Source: Pseudomonadota bacterium (GTDB lineage: Bacteria; Pseudomonadota; Gammaproteobacteria; Burkholderiales; Rhodocyclaceae). Taken from it: 64,000 bases of DNA. Below the pieces are notes generated by a model that had not been told where the DNA came from, searched no databases, and saw only the letters and a list, made by a program, of their open reading frames with translations. The DNA lies in assembly GCA_018262095.1 (NCBI GenBank), contig JAGTRW010000018.1:1-64000 (forward strand), in the 5' to 3' direction. Below, in pieces: positions 42,842 through 52,435 of this stretch. Each line of letters begins with the position of its first letter. The stretch's first letter is position 1. A program made the translations under genes and the position numbers.

Positions 42842-44494
42842 CTACGGCGTCAACAGGGTTTCGCGCATTTCGCGTTTGTTGATCTTGCCGACGCTGGTCT
42901 TGGCCAGCGCCTTGACGAAGCGCACCTGCAGCAGCTTGCCGTGACGCGAGATGCCGGTGCTTTCGATGAGGTGCGCAGAAAAATTGCGCACTGCATGCTC
43001 GCTGATCCGGCCCTCGCAGTCGGCTTTGAGCACCACCAGCGCCAGCGGGCGCTCGCCCCATTTCTCATCGGGAACGCCGATCACCGCCACTTCGAGAACG
43101 GCCTCGTGCTGGCCGATGACGTCTTCGAGCTGCAGCGACGAGGTCCACTCGCCGGCGGTCTTGATCACGTCCTTGATGCGGTCGGTGATCTTCACGTAAC
43201 CGCGCGCGTCGATGTTGCCGATGTCCTGGGTATGCAGATAGCCGCCCGCCCACAGTTCGGTCGACGCTTGCGCCGCCTTGAGATAGCCCTGGGTCAGCCA
43301 CGGCGAGCGCACCACCACTTCGCCGCTGGCGACACCGTCGTGCGCGACGTCGGCCATCTCCGGCGTCACCACGCGCAGATCGACGAGCGGCAGCGGCAAG
43401 CCGGTCTTGCTGCGCAGCGTCGCCTGCTGGTCGACCGGCAACTGCAGATCATCGCTCGAAAGGTGCGCGACCGACAGCACCGGACAGGTTTCGGACATGC
43501 CGTAACCGGTAAACACGTCGATGCCGCGCGCGAGCGCCGCGCGCGCCAGCGCCGGCGACATCGCCGAACCGCCGATCATCACCTTCCAGCCCGAAAGGTC
43601 GACGGCAGCGCTGGTCGGGTGGGAGAGCAGCATCTGCATGATCGGCGGAACGCAATGCGAGAAGCTCACCTTTTCCTTGGCGATCAGCTGCAGCAGCGCC
43701 GCCGGCAGATAGCGGCCGGGATAGACCTGCTTGAGACCGAGCAGCGTGGCGACGTAGGGCAAGCCCCAGGCATGCACGTGGAACATCGGCGTGATCGGCA
43801 TATAGACGTCTTCGCGGTGCAGCCGCCCCTGGCCGGCGGCAGTACCGACGCAGGTAGCGACGCCAAGCGTGTGCAGCACCAGTTGCCGGTGGCTGAAATA
43901 AACGCCCTTCGGCAGTCCGGTCGTTCCCGTCGTATAAAACACCGTCGCCTGCGCGTTCTCGTCGAAATCGGGAAAGTCGTACTGCGCGGAAGCGGCAGCG
44001 AGCAGCCCTTCGTATTCGGCGGCAAAACTGACCGGAGCATCGACCGGCGCCGCTTCGTCGTCGATCAGCACGAAGTGCTTGACGGTCGTCAGGCGCGATG
44101 CGATCGGCGCGAGCAACTCGAGGAAATCGCGGTTGATCAGCAGCACGTCGGCGCCGGCGTGATTGAGGGTGTACAGGATCTGCTCGGCCGAGAGGCGCAC
44201 ATTGACCGTCTGCAGCACCGCGCCCATCATCGGCACGGCAAAGAAACACTCGAGATAGCGGTGGCTGTCCCAGTCCATCATCGCCACGGTTTGCCCGGCT
44301 TCGACCCCCAACCCGGCGAGCCCGCTGGCCAGCCGCGCGATGCGCTCGCGCAAGGTCCGGTACGAGTAGCGCAGCTTGCCCTGGTAGGTAATCTCCTGGT
44401 CGGCAGCGGTAGCCAGCGGCGTGTGCAGCAGTTGCTTGATCAGCAGCGGATAGGCGTAGGCGTTCGGCGCACTCGGGATGATTTTCACGGACAT
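42842..44494 (-). CDS. AMP-dependent acyl-CoA synthetase (fatty-acid type)
   Basis: This 550-residue adenylate-forming enzyme activates a carboxylic acid, probably a medium- or long-chain fatty acid, to its CoA thioester. The phosphate-binding motif YTTGTTGLPKG, GYGMSETCPV, the YVKITDRIKDVIKTAGEW hinge, and the C-terminal VGKINKREMRE with the catalytic Lys are all present. The ATG at 44494 is chosen over the longer ORF. It lies between tRNA-Gln and ppa, breaking the usual ispE-tRNA-Gln adjacency. The chain-length preference cannot be read from the sequence by eye. Confidence 0.88.
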   Translation of the reverse strand: MSVKIIPSAPNAYAYPLLIKQLLHTPLATAADQEITYQGKLRYSYRTLRERIARLASGLAGLGVEAGQTVAMMDWDSHRYLECFFAVPMMGAVLQTVNVRLSAEQILYTLNHAGADVLLINRDFLELLAPIASRLTTVKHFVLIDDEAAPVDAPVSFAAEYEGLLAAASAQYDFPDFDENAQATVFYTTGTTGLPKGVYFSHRQLVLHTLGVATCVGTAAGQGRLHREDVYMPITPMFHVHAWGLPYVATLLGLKQVYPGRYLPAALLQLIAKEKVSFSHCVPPIMQMLLSHPTSAAVDLSGWKVMIGGSAMSPALARAALARGIDVFTGYGMSETCPVLSVAHLSSDDLQLPVDQQATLRSKTGLPLPLVDLRVVTPEMADVAHDGVASGEVVVRSPWLTQGYLKAAQASTELWAGGYLHTQDIGNIDARGYVKITDRIKDVIKTAGEWTSSLQLEDVIGQHEAVLEVAVIGVPDEKWGERPLALVVLKADCEGRISEHAVRNFSAHLIESTGISRHGKLLQVRFVKALAKTSVGKINKREMRETLLTP

Positions 44495-44678
44495 GGAGGG
44501 GACTCGGTGGCGTTGATGGGTTGAGTGTTTGAATCGGTGGCGGCATTTTACCCCCACGATTCACTGCGGGAACGAATGAAACGTCTGAGCAGGCGACGCC
44601 GCATTTGTCAGTTTGGCATAAGCTCGCATTGATACAATCACCGCATTCTGCCTTCAACCCTCGTTCAAGAAAGACCGC

Positions 44679-45227
44679 ATGGCTCTCAACAACGTCCCAT
44701 CAGGCATTTCGCTACCCAACGATTTCAACGTCATCATCGAGATCCCGATGGACGCCGACCCGGTCAAATACGAGGTCGACAAGGCGAGCGGCGCAATTTT
44801 CGTCGACCGTTTCATGTCGACGGCGATGCACTACCCGTGCAACTACGGCTACATCCCGCACACCATCTCCGACGACGGCGACCCGGTCGATGTGCTGGTG
44901 CTGGCGCAGTTCGCGCTGCCGCCGGGCGTCGTCGTTCGCTGCCGGCCGATCGGCATCCTCGACATGGAAGACGAAGCCGGCGGCGACGGCAAGGTGCTCG
45001 CCGTTCCCGTCGACCAACTGACGACGATGTATCGCCAGGTCCTCAGCACGCGCGACGTGCAGCCGATGATCCTCGACCAGATCGCGCATTTCTTCGCGCA
45101 CTACAAGGATCTGGAACCCGGCAAGTTCGTCAAGCTCAGGGGCTGGCTCGGCGTCGAAGAAGCCAAACAGGAGATCATGGCCGGCGTCGCGCGCTTCGAG
45201 GCTGCCAAGGAAAAACCGGCGTACTGA
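44679..45227 (+). CDS. ppa: inorganic diphosphatase
   Basis: Ppa hydrolyses pyrophosphate released by biosynthetic reactions. The 182-residue protein has the family I signature DDGDPVDVLV near residue 68, FVDRFMSTAMHYPCNYGYIP, and late KDLEPGKFVKLRGW. It is transcribed away from the acyl-CoA synthetase, whose reaction also yields pyrophosphate. A TACAAT-type box lies about 40 bases upstream. Confidence 0.96.
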   Translation: MALNNVPSGISLPNDFNVIIEIPMDADPVKYEVDKASGAIFVDRFMSTAMHYPCNYGYIPHTISDDGDPVDVLVLAQFALPPGVVVRCRPIGILDMEDEAGGDGKVLAVPVDQLTTMYRQVLSTRDVQPMILDQIAHFFAHYKDLEPGKFVKLRGWLGVEEAKQEIMAGVARFEAAKEKPAY

Positions 45228-45233
45228 CCGTCC

Positions 45234-46094
45234 TTACTCGGCGAGCGCGCACAGCGGATGGCGCTCGAGCCCGGCAGCGACCCAGCCGACCATCGTCGCC
45301 GGAAGCGCGCTGACCACCGCCTGCGCCGCTTGCTGATGCGAGAACTCGGCGAAGACGCAGGCGCCGGAGCCGCTCATTCGCGCGTCGCCGTAGGCAGCAA
45401 GCCAGTGCAGATAGTCGGCGACGACCGGAAAGCGCGCCACGGCGACCGCCTGCAGGTCGTTGCTGCCAACGCCCGGCGCCCAGTCGGCAGCAAGCATCGC
45501 CGGCGTGTCGCGCACAAGTTCGGGGGCGCCGAAAATCGCCGCGGTCGGCACCGCCACCGGCGGTTCGAGAACGACGTACCAGGCCGGCGGCAAGTCGAGC
45601 GGCTGCAGCGCTTCGCCGACGCCTTCGGCAAAAGCGTTGCGGCCGCCGACGAAGACCGGAACGTCGGCGCCCAGCGTCAGCCCGATCTGCTGCAGGCGCT
45701 GACGCGGCAGTCCGAGTTGCCACAGGTGGTTGAGCGCGAGCAGCACGGTCGCCGCGTCGGAGCTGCCGCCGCCCAGCCCGCCGCCCATCGGCAAGCGCTT
45801 GTCGACGGCAATTTCGACGCCCTGGCGGCAACCGGTCTCGCGCTGCAGCAGCCGCGCGGCGCGCACCGTCAGGTCGCTTTCAGGCGCAACGCCTGGCAAC
45901 GGCGTCGCCAGCCGAACGTCGCCGTCAGCGCGCGATGAAAAGCGCAGCGCGTCGCCGTGATCGACCAGGCGGAACACCGTTTGCAGCAGATGGTAACCGT
46001 CGGCGCGACGGCCGACGACGTGCAGGAAAAGGTTGAGTTTGGCCGGCGCCGGGTAGACGCTGTGCCAGTCCCACGAACGGGTGATGGCTTTCAT
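45234..46094 (-). CDS. ispE: 4-diphosphocytidyl-2-C-methyl-D-erythritol kinase
   Basis: IspE is a GHMP-family kinase in the MEP pathway for isoprenoids. The 286-residue protein has [22 protein letters not shown] at the start, the ATP-binding [20 protein letters not shown], and a late [11 protein letters not shown] segment. The ATG at 46094 overlaps the lolB stop as ATGA. It normally stands directly before tRNA-Gln-prs; here two genes intervene. Confidence 0.95.
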   Translation of the reverse strand: MKAITRSWDWHSVYPAPAKLNLFLHVVGRRADGYHLLQTVFRLVDHGDALRFSSRADGDVRLATPLPGVAPESDLTVRAARLLQRETGCRQGVEIAVDKRLPMGGGLGGGSSDAATVLLALNHLWQLGLPRQRLQQIGLTLGADVPVFVGGRNAFAEGVGEALQPLDLPPAWYVVLEPPVAVPTAAIFGAPELVRDTPAMLAADWAPGVGSNDLQAVAVARFPVVADYLHWLAAYGDARMSGSGACVFAEFSHQQAAQAVVSALPATMVGWVAAGLERHPLCALAE

Positions 46095-46726
46095 AAGGGA
46101 TCCTTGGCAGACGGCAGCGCGGTCGGCAGAGCAATCCACTCGTCGATTCGCAAACGCAGTTCGAGACCGTCGTCGCGCTGCGCAAAGAGGCGGCTGGGCG
46201 GCGATTGCGGCTCGTCGCTGTCGTATTCGTAGTCGATTCGCCAGCCGTCGTGGCGCAGGCGCAGCGGCCGTCCGCTGTCGTCGAGTTCAAGGCTGCCGCC
46301 GGCGCCGCGCCCGCGCACCCAGTCGGTGAGCTGCGCGAGCGGCAACGGGTAGCCGAGCACCTGGCGCGTCAGCGCTTCGCTGTCGGCCGCGGCATAGACC
46401 TGACCGTCGCTCATCGTCAGTTGCGCGCCGCGCGCGCTGGTGGTGATTTGCGCGAGACCCTGGCCGAACGGCGAGGCGAGCAGCAGTTCGTCGTCGGCGC
46501 CGGAATGGTGCCAACTCAGCCGCCCGGAGTAGTTCTTGTCTTCATGGCGCAGCGAGAACCGCGCCTCGAGCGAAAAATCGTCGAGCGCGTCGCGCCGCGC
46601 CGCGCCAGCGGTTCCCGGCGACGAAGGCAGGACGGCGCAAGCAGCGCACAGCGTGCCGAGCAAGGCGGCCGCCAATAGCCGCCAGAAAGCGCGCTGAAAG
46701 CGCGTCAAAAGGTCGTTCCAGAGCAT
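46091..46726 (-). CDS. lolB: outer-membrane lipoprotein LolB
   Basis: LolB receives lipoproteins from LolA and inserts them into the outer membrane. The 211-residue protein has a lipobox (LLGTLCAAC, Cys near residue 30), the [22 protein letters not shown] start of the LolB fold, and PFGQGLAQI. It is coupled to ispE by an ATGA overlap and follows the TPR gene after 5 bases. It is an outer-membrane protein facing the periplasm. Confidence 0.94.
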   Translation of the reverse strand: MLWNDLLTRFQRAFWRLLAAALLGTLCAACAVLPSSPGTAGAARRDALDDFSLEARFSLRHEDKNYSGRLSWHHSGADDELLLASPFGQGLAQITTSARGAQLTMSDGQVYAAADSEALTRQVLGYPLPLAQLTDWVRGRGAGGSLELDDSGRPLRLRHDGWRIDYEYDSDEPQSPPSRLFAQRDDGLELRLRIDEWIALPTALPSAKDPL

Positions 46727-46731
46727 GCGGT

Positions 46732-48477
46732 TCAGCGCGCGAACTTCTTGACGGCGTCGGCCAGCGTCTCGTTGTCCGGGTATTTTTTCTGCGCCTCAAG
46801 CAGGACTCGCCGCGCGTCGTCGCCGCGTCCGAGCGCCGACAGCACCTCGCCCAGATGCGCCGCGATTTCCGGATCGTCGCGCTGCGCATAGGCGCGTTCG
46901 AGCTGGCTCAACGCGCCGGCGAGGTCGCCCTGGCGGTAAAGCACCCAGCCCAGACTGTCGATGATGAAGGTGTCGTCGGGAGACAGCGTCAGCGCCTTTT
47001 CGATCAGCTCGCGCGCTTCGGGCAGGCGCAGATTGCGATCGGCGTACGAATAGCCCAGCGCGTTGTAGGCTTGGGCGCTGTCCGGACGCAACTCGATCAG
47101 CTTGCGCAAACGCGATTCGAGGAGCTCCATTCGCCCGAGCTTTTCGGCGAGCAGCGCACTCTCGTAAAGCAGATCGGGCTGTTCAGGCTCCTTGGCGAGC
47201 GCCTGTTCGAGCAGATCGAGCGCCGCCTGCGTCTGCTTGGCGTCGCGCAGCAGCGCCGCTTCGGCGATCAGCAGCTGGACGCGCTCGGCGGGCGTCGCGC
47301 TGCGCGCCTGCTGCAGCTGGCTGCGCGCCGCATCAAGCTGACCCTGAGCGGCAAACAGGTGGGCGCGGCGGATCTGCGCCGCGAGGTGCTGTTCGCCGGC
47401 GCCGACGTTGGCGTAATAGGCCAGCGCCTCGTCGTTGCGCTTGGCGTCTTCGGCCAGCTGACCGAGGTAATAGTAGGCCAGGCTCTTGTCCGGAACATTG
47501 AGCGTCAGCAAATGCTTGAGTTGCGCTTCGGCGAAGGCGCGGTCGTTCTGCTGCAGCGCCAGCATCGCCGCCGGGTAGACGACCTCGGGACTGTCCGGAA
47601 AGTCCTTGAGCAACTGGTCGAAATGGCGCCTGGCTTCGCCATACTGACGCTCGCCGATCAGCACCCGCGCCAGGACCAACTCGAGGTCGCGCGCTTTCGG
47701 GTTACGCTCGAGGAATCCCTGCATCAGGCTGATCGCTTCGCTCGGCGATTCGCGCAACAGCAGCTGCACTTCGAGCAGCGCCGCCATTTCCCAATCGGGA
47801 CGCAACTCGAGCGCACGCCGAATCTCGGTCAGCGCGCGTTCGCGCAGCCCCGCCGAGCTCGCCGCCATGGCCACCGAATAGTGCGCTTCGGCGATGCCGA
47901 AGAAAGGCTGACAGACCTTGTCGATCAAGCGGAAAACGGCCACCCGATCGGGATTGCGCGCGAACATTCGGTTGAGTCCGAGCAGGTTCTCGGCCAGCGC
48001 GTTGCGGTCGGACTCGAGCATGCGAACCAGCGTTGGCGCCAGCTCGTCGAGCTGATTGGAAAGGATCATGACGCTGACCAGCAACTGTTGCGCGCGCTTC
48101 GATTCGGGCTCGACATCGACCCACAGCCGCGCAGCCTCGAGCGCCAGGTCGAAACGGCGCGCGTAGCCGGCGACTTCGACCGTTCGTTCGAGCACTTTCG
48201 GGTCGCGCGTGCGCAAGGCGAGATCGGCGTAGGCCGAGCTCGCCAGTTGCACATCGCCGCGCTGCAGCGCGATTTCGGCGAGCAGCACCTGATAGACGAG
48301 CTGGCCGGGCTGATCGGCGTAGTTGGCATCGCCGGCGCGCGGCGCGGCGGCGTCAGGTCGCTTGACCTCACGTGCCGCCGGCTTGCGCGCGACAGTCATG
48401 CCGTCGGCGGCCAGTGCGGACAGGCTGAAGGCCAGGATTAGCGCGGCGAAAGAGAGAGTCGGTCGAATGTGTGTCAT
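46732..48477 (-). CDS. TPR-repeat protein, secreted
   Basis: This 581-residue protein has a signal peptide (about residues 1-22, SFAALILAFSLSALAADG) and about a dozen tetratricopeptide repeats over the rest. It includes the C-terminal AYNALGYSYADRNLRLPEARELIEKAL repeats seen in this betaproteobacterial family. It is the usual gene upstream of lolB-ispE and the three form an operon. TPR superhelices bind other proteins; a role in envelope assembly is inferred from context. The ATG at 48477 is chosen so that the signal peptide is at the N-terminus. mutM is divergent with 95 bases between. Confidence 0.9.
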   Translation of the reverse strand: MTHIRPTLSFAALILAFSLSALAADGMTVARKPAAREVKRPDAAAPRAGDANYADQPGQLVYQVLLAEIALQRGDVQLASSAYADLALRTRDPKVLERTVEVAGYARRFDLALEAARLWVDVEPESKRAQQLLVSVMILSNQLDELAPTLVRMLESDRNALAENLLGLNRMFARNPDRVAVFRLIDKVCQPFFGIAEAHYSVAMAASSAGLRERALTEIRRALELRPDWEMAALLEVQLLLRESPSEAISLMQGFLERNPKARDLELVLARVLIGERQYGEARRHFDQLLKDFPDSPEVVYPAAMLALQQNDRAFAEAQLKHLLTLNVPDKSLAYYYLGQLAEDAKRNDEALAYYANVGAGEQHLAAQIRRAHLFAAQGQLDAARSQLQQARSATPAERVQLLIAEAALLRDAKQTQAALDLLEQALAKEPEQPDLLYESALLAEKLGRMELLESRLRKLIELRPDSAQAYNALGYSYADRNLRLPEARELIEKALTLSPDDTFIIDSLGWVLYRQGDLAGALSQLERAYAQRDDPEIAAHLGEVLSALGRGDDARRVLLEAQKKYPDNETLADAVKKFAR

Positions 48478-48572
48478 GGATTCCTTGCATTGCTCGGTCA
48501 AATCACGTGAGCTTGGAGCACTTTGCGGCATAATGGTTTTATGCATGTTATGGACTTTTGCCGGTAGCAGCA

Positions 48573-49400
48573 ATGCCAGAACTCCCTGAAGTCGAAGTCA
48601 GCCGCCTCGGATTGTTGCCTTTCATCGCCGGGCAAACCATCGCCGGCGCCATTTTTCGCACGCCCAAGCTGCGCCACGAGCTGCCGCCAGGCCTCGTCGC
48701 GCGCCTTAGCGGCCTGCGCGTCGACGCCATTTTGCGGCGCGGCAAGTATCTGCTCTTCGACTGCCAGAGCGCGCATGGTGGCGGCTGGCTGATCCTGCAC
48801 CTGGGCATGTCGGGCAGTCTGCGGCTGATCGCGCCGGCAACCCCGGCGCAGAAGCACGACCACGTCGACCTCATCTTTGCCAAGACCAGCTTGCGCCTGC
48901 GCGACCCTCGCCGCTTCGGCACGCTGCTCTGGCACGAAGGCGACGGCGTCGAAGCTCACCCGCTGCTGGCCAGCCTCGGGATCGAACCCTTGAGCGATGA
49001 TTTCGACGGCGACTGGCTGTTCAGACAGACGCGTAAACGCAACGCGCCGATCAAGCCGCTGCTGATGGACAGCCACCTGGTCGTCGGCATCGGCAACATC
49101 TACGCCGCGGAGAGTCTGTTCCGCGCCGGCATTTCGCCGCTGCGCGCGGCCAACCGGATCAGCCGAAAACGCTATCAGATTCTCGTCGCGGCGATCCGCG
49201 CGACGCTCGAAGACTCGATCGCCGCAGGCGGTGCTAGCGTTCGCGACTACGTCCATAGCGACGGCGGCGCCGGCAGCTTCCAGCTGTCCTGCGCCGTCTA
49301 TGATCGCGCAGCCGAGCCCTGCCCGAGCTGCGGGCAGCCGGTTCGCGCGCTACGCCAGGCCGGCCGATCGACCTTCTACTGCCCGCGCTGCCAGCGCTGA
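48573..49400 (+). CDS. mutM: formamidopyrimidine-DNA glycosylase
   Basis: MutM removes 8-oxoguanine and formamidopyrimidines from DNA and nicks the abasic site. After Met the protein reads PELPEVE, so the catalytic N-terminal Pro and Glu are in place. The 275-residue length, the H2TH region (LVVGIGNIYAAESLFRAGI), and a C-terminal zinc finger (CPSC ... CPRC) are typical. The ATG at 48573 is required to give the N-terminal proline; the ORF track starts five codons early. Confidence 0.96.
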   Translation: MPELPEVEVSRLGLLPFIAGQTIAGAIFRTPKLRHELPPGLVARLSGLRVDAILRRGKYLLFDCQSAHGGGWLILHLGMSGSLRLIAPATPAQKHDHVDLIFAKTSLRLRDPRRFGTLLWHEGDGVEAHPLLASLGIEPLSDDFDGDWLFRQTRKRNAPIKPLLMDSHLVVGIGNIYAAESLFRAGISPLRAANRISRKRYQILVAAIRATLEDSIAAGGASVRDYVHSDGGAGSFQLSCAVYDRAAEPCPSCGQPVRALRQAGRSTFYCPRCQR

Positions 49401-49405
49401 ACCTG

Positions 49406-51241
49406 CTACACCGATGTCGCGACCACTCGATCGCCCATGGCCAATTCATCGCCAACGCTTTTCCAGACCTCGTCGGGCCAATTGCCAATCCATGCCGGCA
49501 GGGCTTGCGCCGGCATCGGGCGGGCGATGCCATAGCCCTGCACCAGCGCGCACCCCAAGTCGAGCAACGACCTGGCATGGGCGATCGTTTCAACCCCTTC
49601 GGCGATCACCGTGCGCTCAAAGGCCGCGGCCAATCCGATCACCCCGGAAATAATGGCCTTGTCGCCCGCATCGACCATCATATTGCTGACAAAGGAGCGA
49701 TCGATTTTGAGCGTATCGGCCGAAAGCCGGCGCAGATAGGTCAGCGAGGAATAGCCGGTACCAAAGTCGTCGAGCGAAAAACCGACGCCCAATTCGCGGC
49801 ACGCGACGATGATTTGCTCGACCCGGACGACGTCTTCCAGTGCCGAGGTTTCAAGCAGCTCGATTTCAAGGCGACCGGGGGGAATCGCCGGGTGCTCGGC
49901 GAGCGAGGCTTGCAGACGAACCATGAAATTGGGCTCAAGCAAATGCTGCGCCGCGATGTTGACGCTGATCGCCAGATCAAGCCCCGCCTCGCGCCAACGA
50001 TCCATTTGCGCCAGCGCTTCGCCGATCACCCAGTAACCCAGATCGATCATCACCACGTGGTCCTCGATCATCGGCAGAAAAGCCCCCGGAGGCAATACGC
50101 CGCGCTCAGGGTGCTGCCAGCGGATCAAGGCCTCGGCGCCGACGACCTGCATCCGTCTAAGGTCAACCTTGGGCTGGTAATCGAGGAAAAATTCGCCACG
50201 CGCCAGCGCCATGCGCAGCTTGTCGATCGTTTCCCGCTTGGCGCGCACCCGCTTGTCGCTCTCTGGATCGAAACGGCGGAACAGCCCTTTGCCGCCTTGC
50301 TTGGCCAAAATCATCGCCTGCAAGGCATGGCGCAGCAAGGTGTCTGAATCAGCATCGTCGCGCGGGTAGGCCGTCACCCCGATCGTCGCCGACAAGGTCA
50401 CGGCAGCGGTGTCCGAAATGAACGGCTCGGCAAGCCGTGCCTGCAAATCGACCAGAAAGCGATTGACCTCGTCGTCGCTGCGGGTTCCCAGCACGAGCAG
50501 CGCAAATTCGTCGCTGCCGATCCGCACCAGGGTATCGCCGCCGCGCAGACATCGGCGCAGGCACTCGGCCGTGTTGATCAGCAGGTGGTCGCCAACCGTC
50601 CGGCCATAGGTTTCGTCAAGGACAGAAAAATCGTCGATATCGAGGTAGCAGACGACCATCCAGCAACCGGTCAATTGCGCCTGGAGCAGACCCTGTCGCA
50701 TGCGCTCGTCGAGCAGTGTCCGATTGGGCAAGCCGGTCAAGGCATCGTAGTGCACCGACAATTCGAGTTGCTGGCGATGCTCCTTGGTCGCCAAGCGCAA
50801 CTGCTCTTGCGCTTTCCGGCGTTCGCTGGTGTCCTGCAAGATCAGGATTTGCGCGCGACAGCCCGGGGTGTCGAAGCGCTGAACGACGCCCTCGGTTTCG
50901 ATCCAGGAGCCATCGCCATGCTGAAATCGCAACAGCCCGGTCGCTACCGCCTCGGTGGCACCGCCGGAGAGCTCGCGGGCCAGCGAATAAAGCGCTTCAC
51001 GTTGCCCACTCTCGACGGCAAAGCCCAGCGGCTGTTCGAACCAATGTTGCGCCGAATAGCCGAGGCTCCGGCGGCAAGCCGCATTGACTTCCAGAACTCG
51101 CCAGTTGGCGGGGTCATAGACCATCAGCAGCAACGGGCTTTCTTCAAACAGCACGCGGTTGCGCGACTCGCTCTGCGCCAACGCCCGCTCGAGCTTGGCG
51201 AGCTCAAAGCGGTGCGTCGGGATCTCGCCGAACTCATCCAT
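49406..51241 (-). CDS. PAS-GGDEF-EAL protein, probable c-di-GMP phosphodiesterase
   Basis: This 611-residue protein has a PAS domain (about residues 25-145), a GGDEF domain (165-330) and an EAL domain (345-595). The GGDEF active site reads GSDEF, so cyclase activity is probably lost and the domain may be regulatory. The EAL domain keeps EALIRWQHP (residues 367-375 region), DDFGTGYSSL and ViAEGVET, so cyclic di-GMP hydrolysis is likely. There is no membrane segment. I chose the ATG at 51241, with GAGAGG upstream. It is convergent with mutM, with the stops six bases apart. Confidence 0.92.
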   Translation of the reverse strand: MDEFGEIPTHRFELAKLERALAQSESRNRVLFEESPLLLMVYDPANWRVLEVNAACRRSLGYSAQHWFEQPLGFAVESGQREALYSLARELSGGATEAVATGLLRFQHGDGSWIETEGVVQRFDTPGCRAQILILQDTSERRKAQEQLRLATKEHRQQLELSVHYDALTGLPNRTLLDERMRQGLLQAQLTGCWMVVCYLDIDDFSVLDETYGRTVGDHLLINTAECLRRCLRGGDTLVRIGSDEFALLVLGTRSDDEVNRFLVDLQARLAEPFISDTAAVTLSATIGVTAYPRDDADSDTLLRHALQAMILAKQGGKGLFRRFDPESDKRVRAKRETIDKLRMALARGEFFLDYQPKVDLRRMQVVGAEALIRWQHPERGVLPPGAFLPMIEDHVVMIDLGYWVIGEALAQMDRWREAGLDLAISVNIAAQHLLEPNFMVRLQASLAEHPAIPPGRLEIELLETSALEDVVRVEQIIVACRELGVGFSLDDFGTGYSSLTYLRRLSADTLKIDRSFVSNMMVDAGDKAIISGVIGLAAAFERTVIAEGVETIAHARSLLDLGCALVQGYGIARPMPAQALPAWIGNWPDEVWKSVGDELAMGDRVVATSV

Positions 51242-51334
51242 CAAAACCTCTCAATGCTCTTTCATCACCGACCCAACGAAAGCCGTCACCAGGACGAAGC
51301 GACCGACCCCGCCGTCAGCCACCCGGCCCAACGG

Positions 51335-52279
51335 CTAGGCTGCTGAAGCGCTGTTCGCGCGGCGCAGCTCGTAAGCCTGCAGATGCGAGTACGCGAGGCG
51401 CAGCAACGGAACCTCGACGCCCTGGGCCTGGGCACGGCTGACCATGTCGCCGAGGATATGATCGGCCTCGGTCGCGCCGCCGCGTTCGACGTCGCGCAAC
51501 ATCGACGCCATCAGGCCCGAGCCCGCTTCGGTGAGCTGCTTGCCGTAGGCCGCCAGCGGCGCCGGCCCGACCGGATGGCCGCAGGCCGCAGCGACGCTCA
51601 CGCATTCGCCGAGCAGGCCGTTGATGAATTGCTCGCCGGCGACCGTGCGCAGAATGTCGCCGACGCTGGCGCGCAGCGTGCAGGTCGCCGCCGCGAGCGT
51701 CGTCAGGAAGACGAACTTGTCCCACATCGTCTGCTCGATATTGTCGGCGAGAACGAACTCGAATCCCGACTCAGCGAACAATTGCGCCAGCGGTGCTAGC
51801 CACGCTGACGGCGTCGCCGTCAGCGAGCCGGCGGCCAGCCGGTGCATCGCGTTGAGGTGTCTGATTTCGCCCGACGGCGCGAGCATCACCGAGATGAAGG
51901 CGACGCCGCCGAGAACGCGCGCCTCGCCGAAGCGCGCAGCCAGCGTCGCGATGTGCGAAACGCCGTTCAAGAGCGGCAGAATCACGCTCTGCTCGCCGAC
52001 CGCCGGCGCGATGGCATCGATCGCCGAAGCCAGATCGTAGGACTTGCACGACAGTACAATGACGTCGAAGTGACCGCCGCCAGCCAACAATTCGTCGCGA
52101 GTCACGACCTGCGGACTGATCTTGATGTCGCCGTGCGGGCTGAAAACCTGCAGCCCCGTTTTACGCAACTGCGCCGCCCGTGCGGGGCGCACCAGAAAAG
52201 TGACATCGCCGCCGGCAGCATGAATCCGACCGCCAAAATAGCCCCCGATGCCGCCCGCCCCCAAGACAAGAATACGCAT
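51335..52279 (-). CDS. 2-dehydropantoate 2-reductase family protein
   Basis: PanE-type enzymes reduce ketopantoate to pantoate with NADPH. The 314-residue protein begins MRILVLGAGGIGGYFGGRI (a Rossmann GxGxxG). It contains VLSCKSYDLASAI, with a Lys typical of the nucleotide/substrate site, LNGVSHIATLAARFG, and the late EADHILGDMV motif of the ketopantoate reductase family. It may be panE or one of its paralogues. AAAGG precedes the ATG at 52279. It stands 93 bases from the EAL gene. Confidence 0.86.
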   Translation of the reverse strand: MRILVLGAGGIGGYFGGRIHAAGGDVTFLVRPARAAQLRKTGLQVFSPHGDIKISPQVVTRDELLAGGGHFDVIVLSCKSYDLASAIDAIAPAVGEQSVILPLLNGVSHIATLAARFGEARVLGGVAFISVMLAPSGEIRHLNAMHRLAAGSLTATPSAWLAPLAQLFAESGFEFVLADNIEQTMWDKFVFLTTLAAATCTLRASVGDILRTVAGEQFINGLLGECVSVAAACGHPVGPAPLAAYGKQLTEAGSGLMASMLRDVERGGATEADHILGDMVSRAQAQGVEVPLLRLAYSHLQAYELRRANSASAA

Positions 52280-52435
52280 CGCCAACCTTTCAAGAACAGT
52301 GATAGAAGCGAAACTCTACTCCATTTGCCTTCGCCACGACGCTCAGCTGAGCTTTCCGGAAATCGACCGTCGACCGTCAAGTCATCCCGCGGTGGTCAGC
52401 CGGCCGGCGGTCGGCGGCGCTGACGCGCCGCCGCG

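Noticed and set aside
42941-44524. 527-residue plus-strand ORF opposite the acyl-CoA ligase
   Set aside because: It is an antisense shadow with no recognisable domain.
46855-48441. 528-residue plus-strand ORF opposite the TPR gene
   Set aside because: It is an antisense shadow of TPR repeats.
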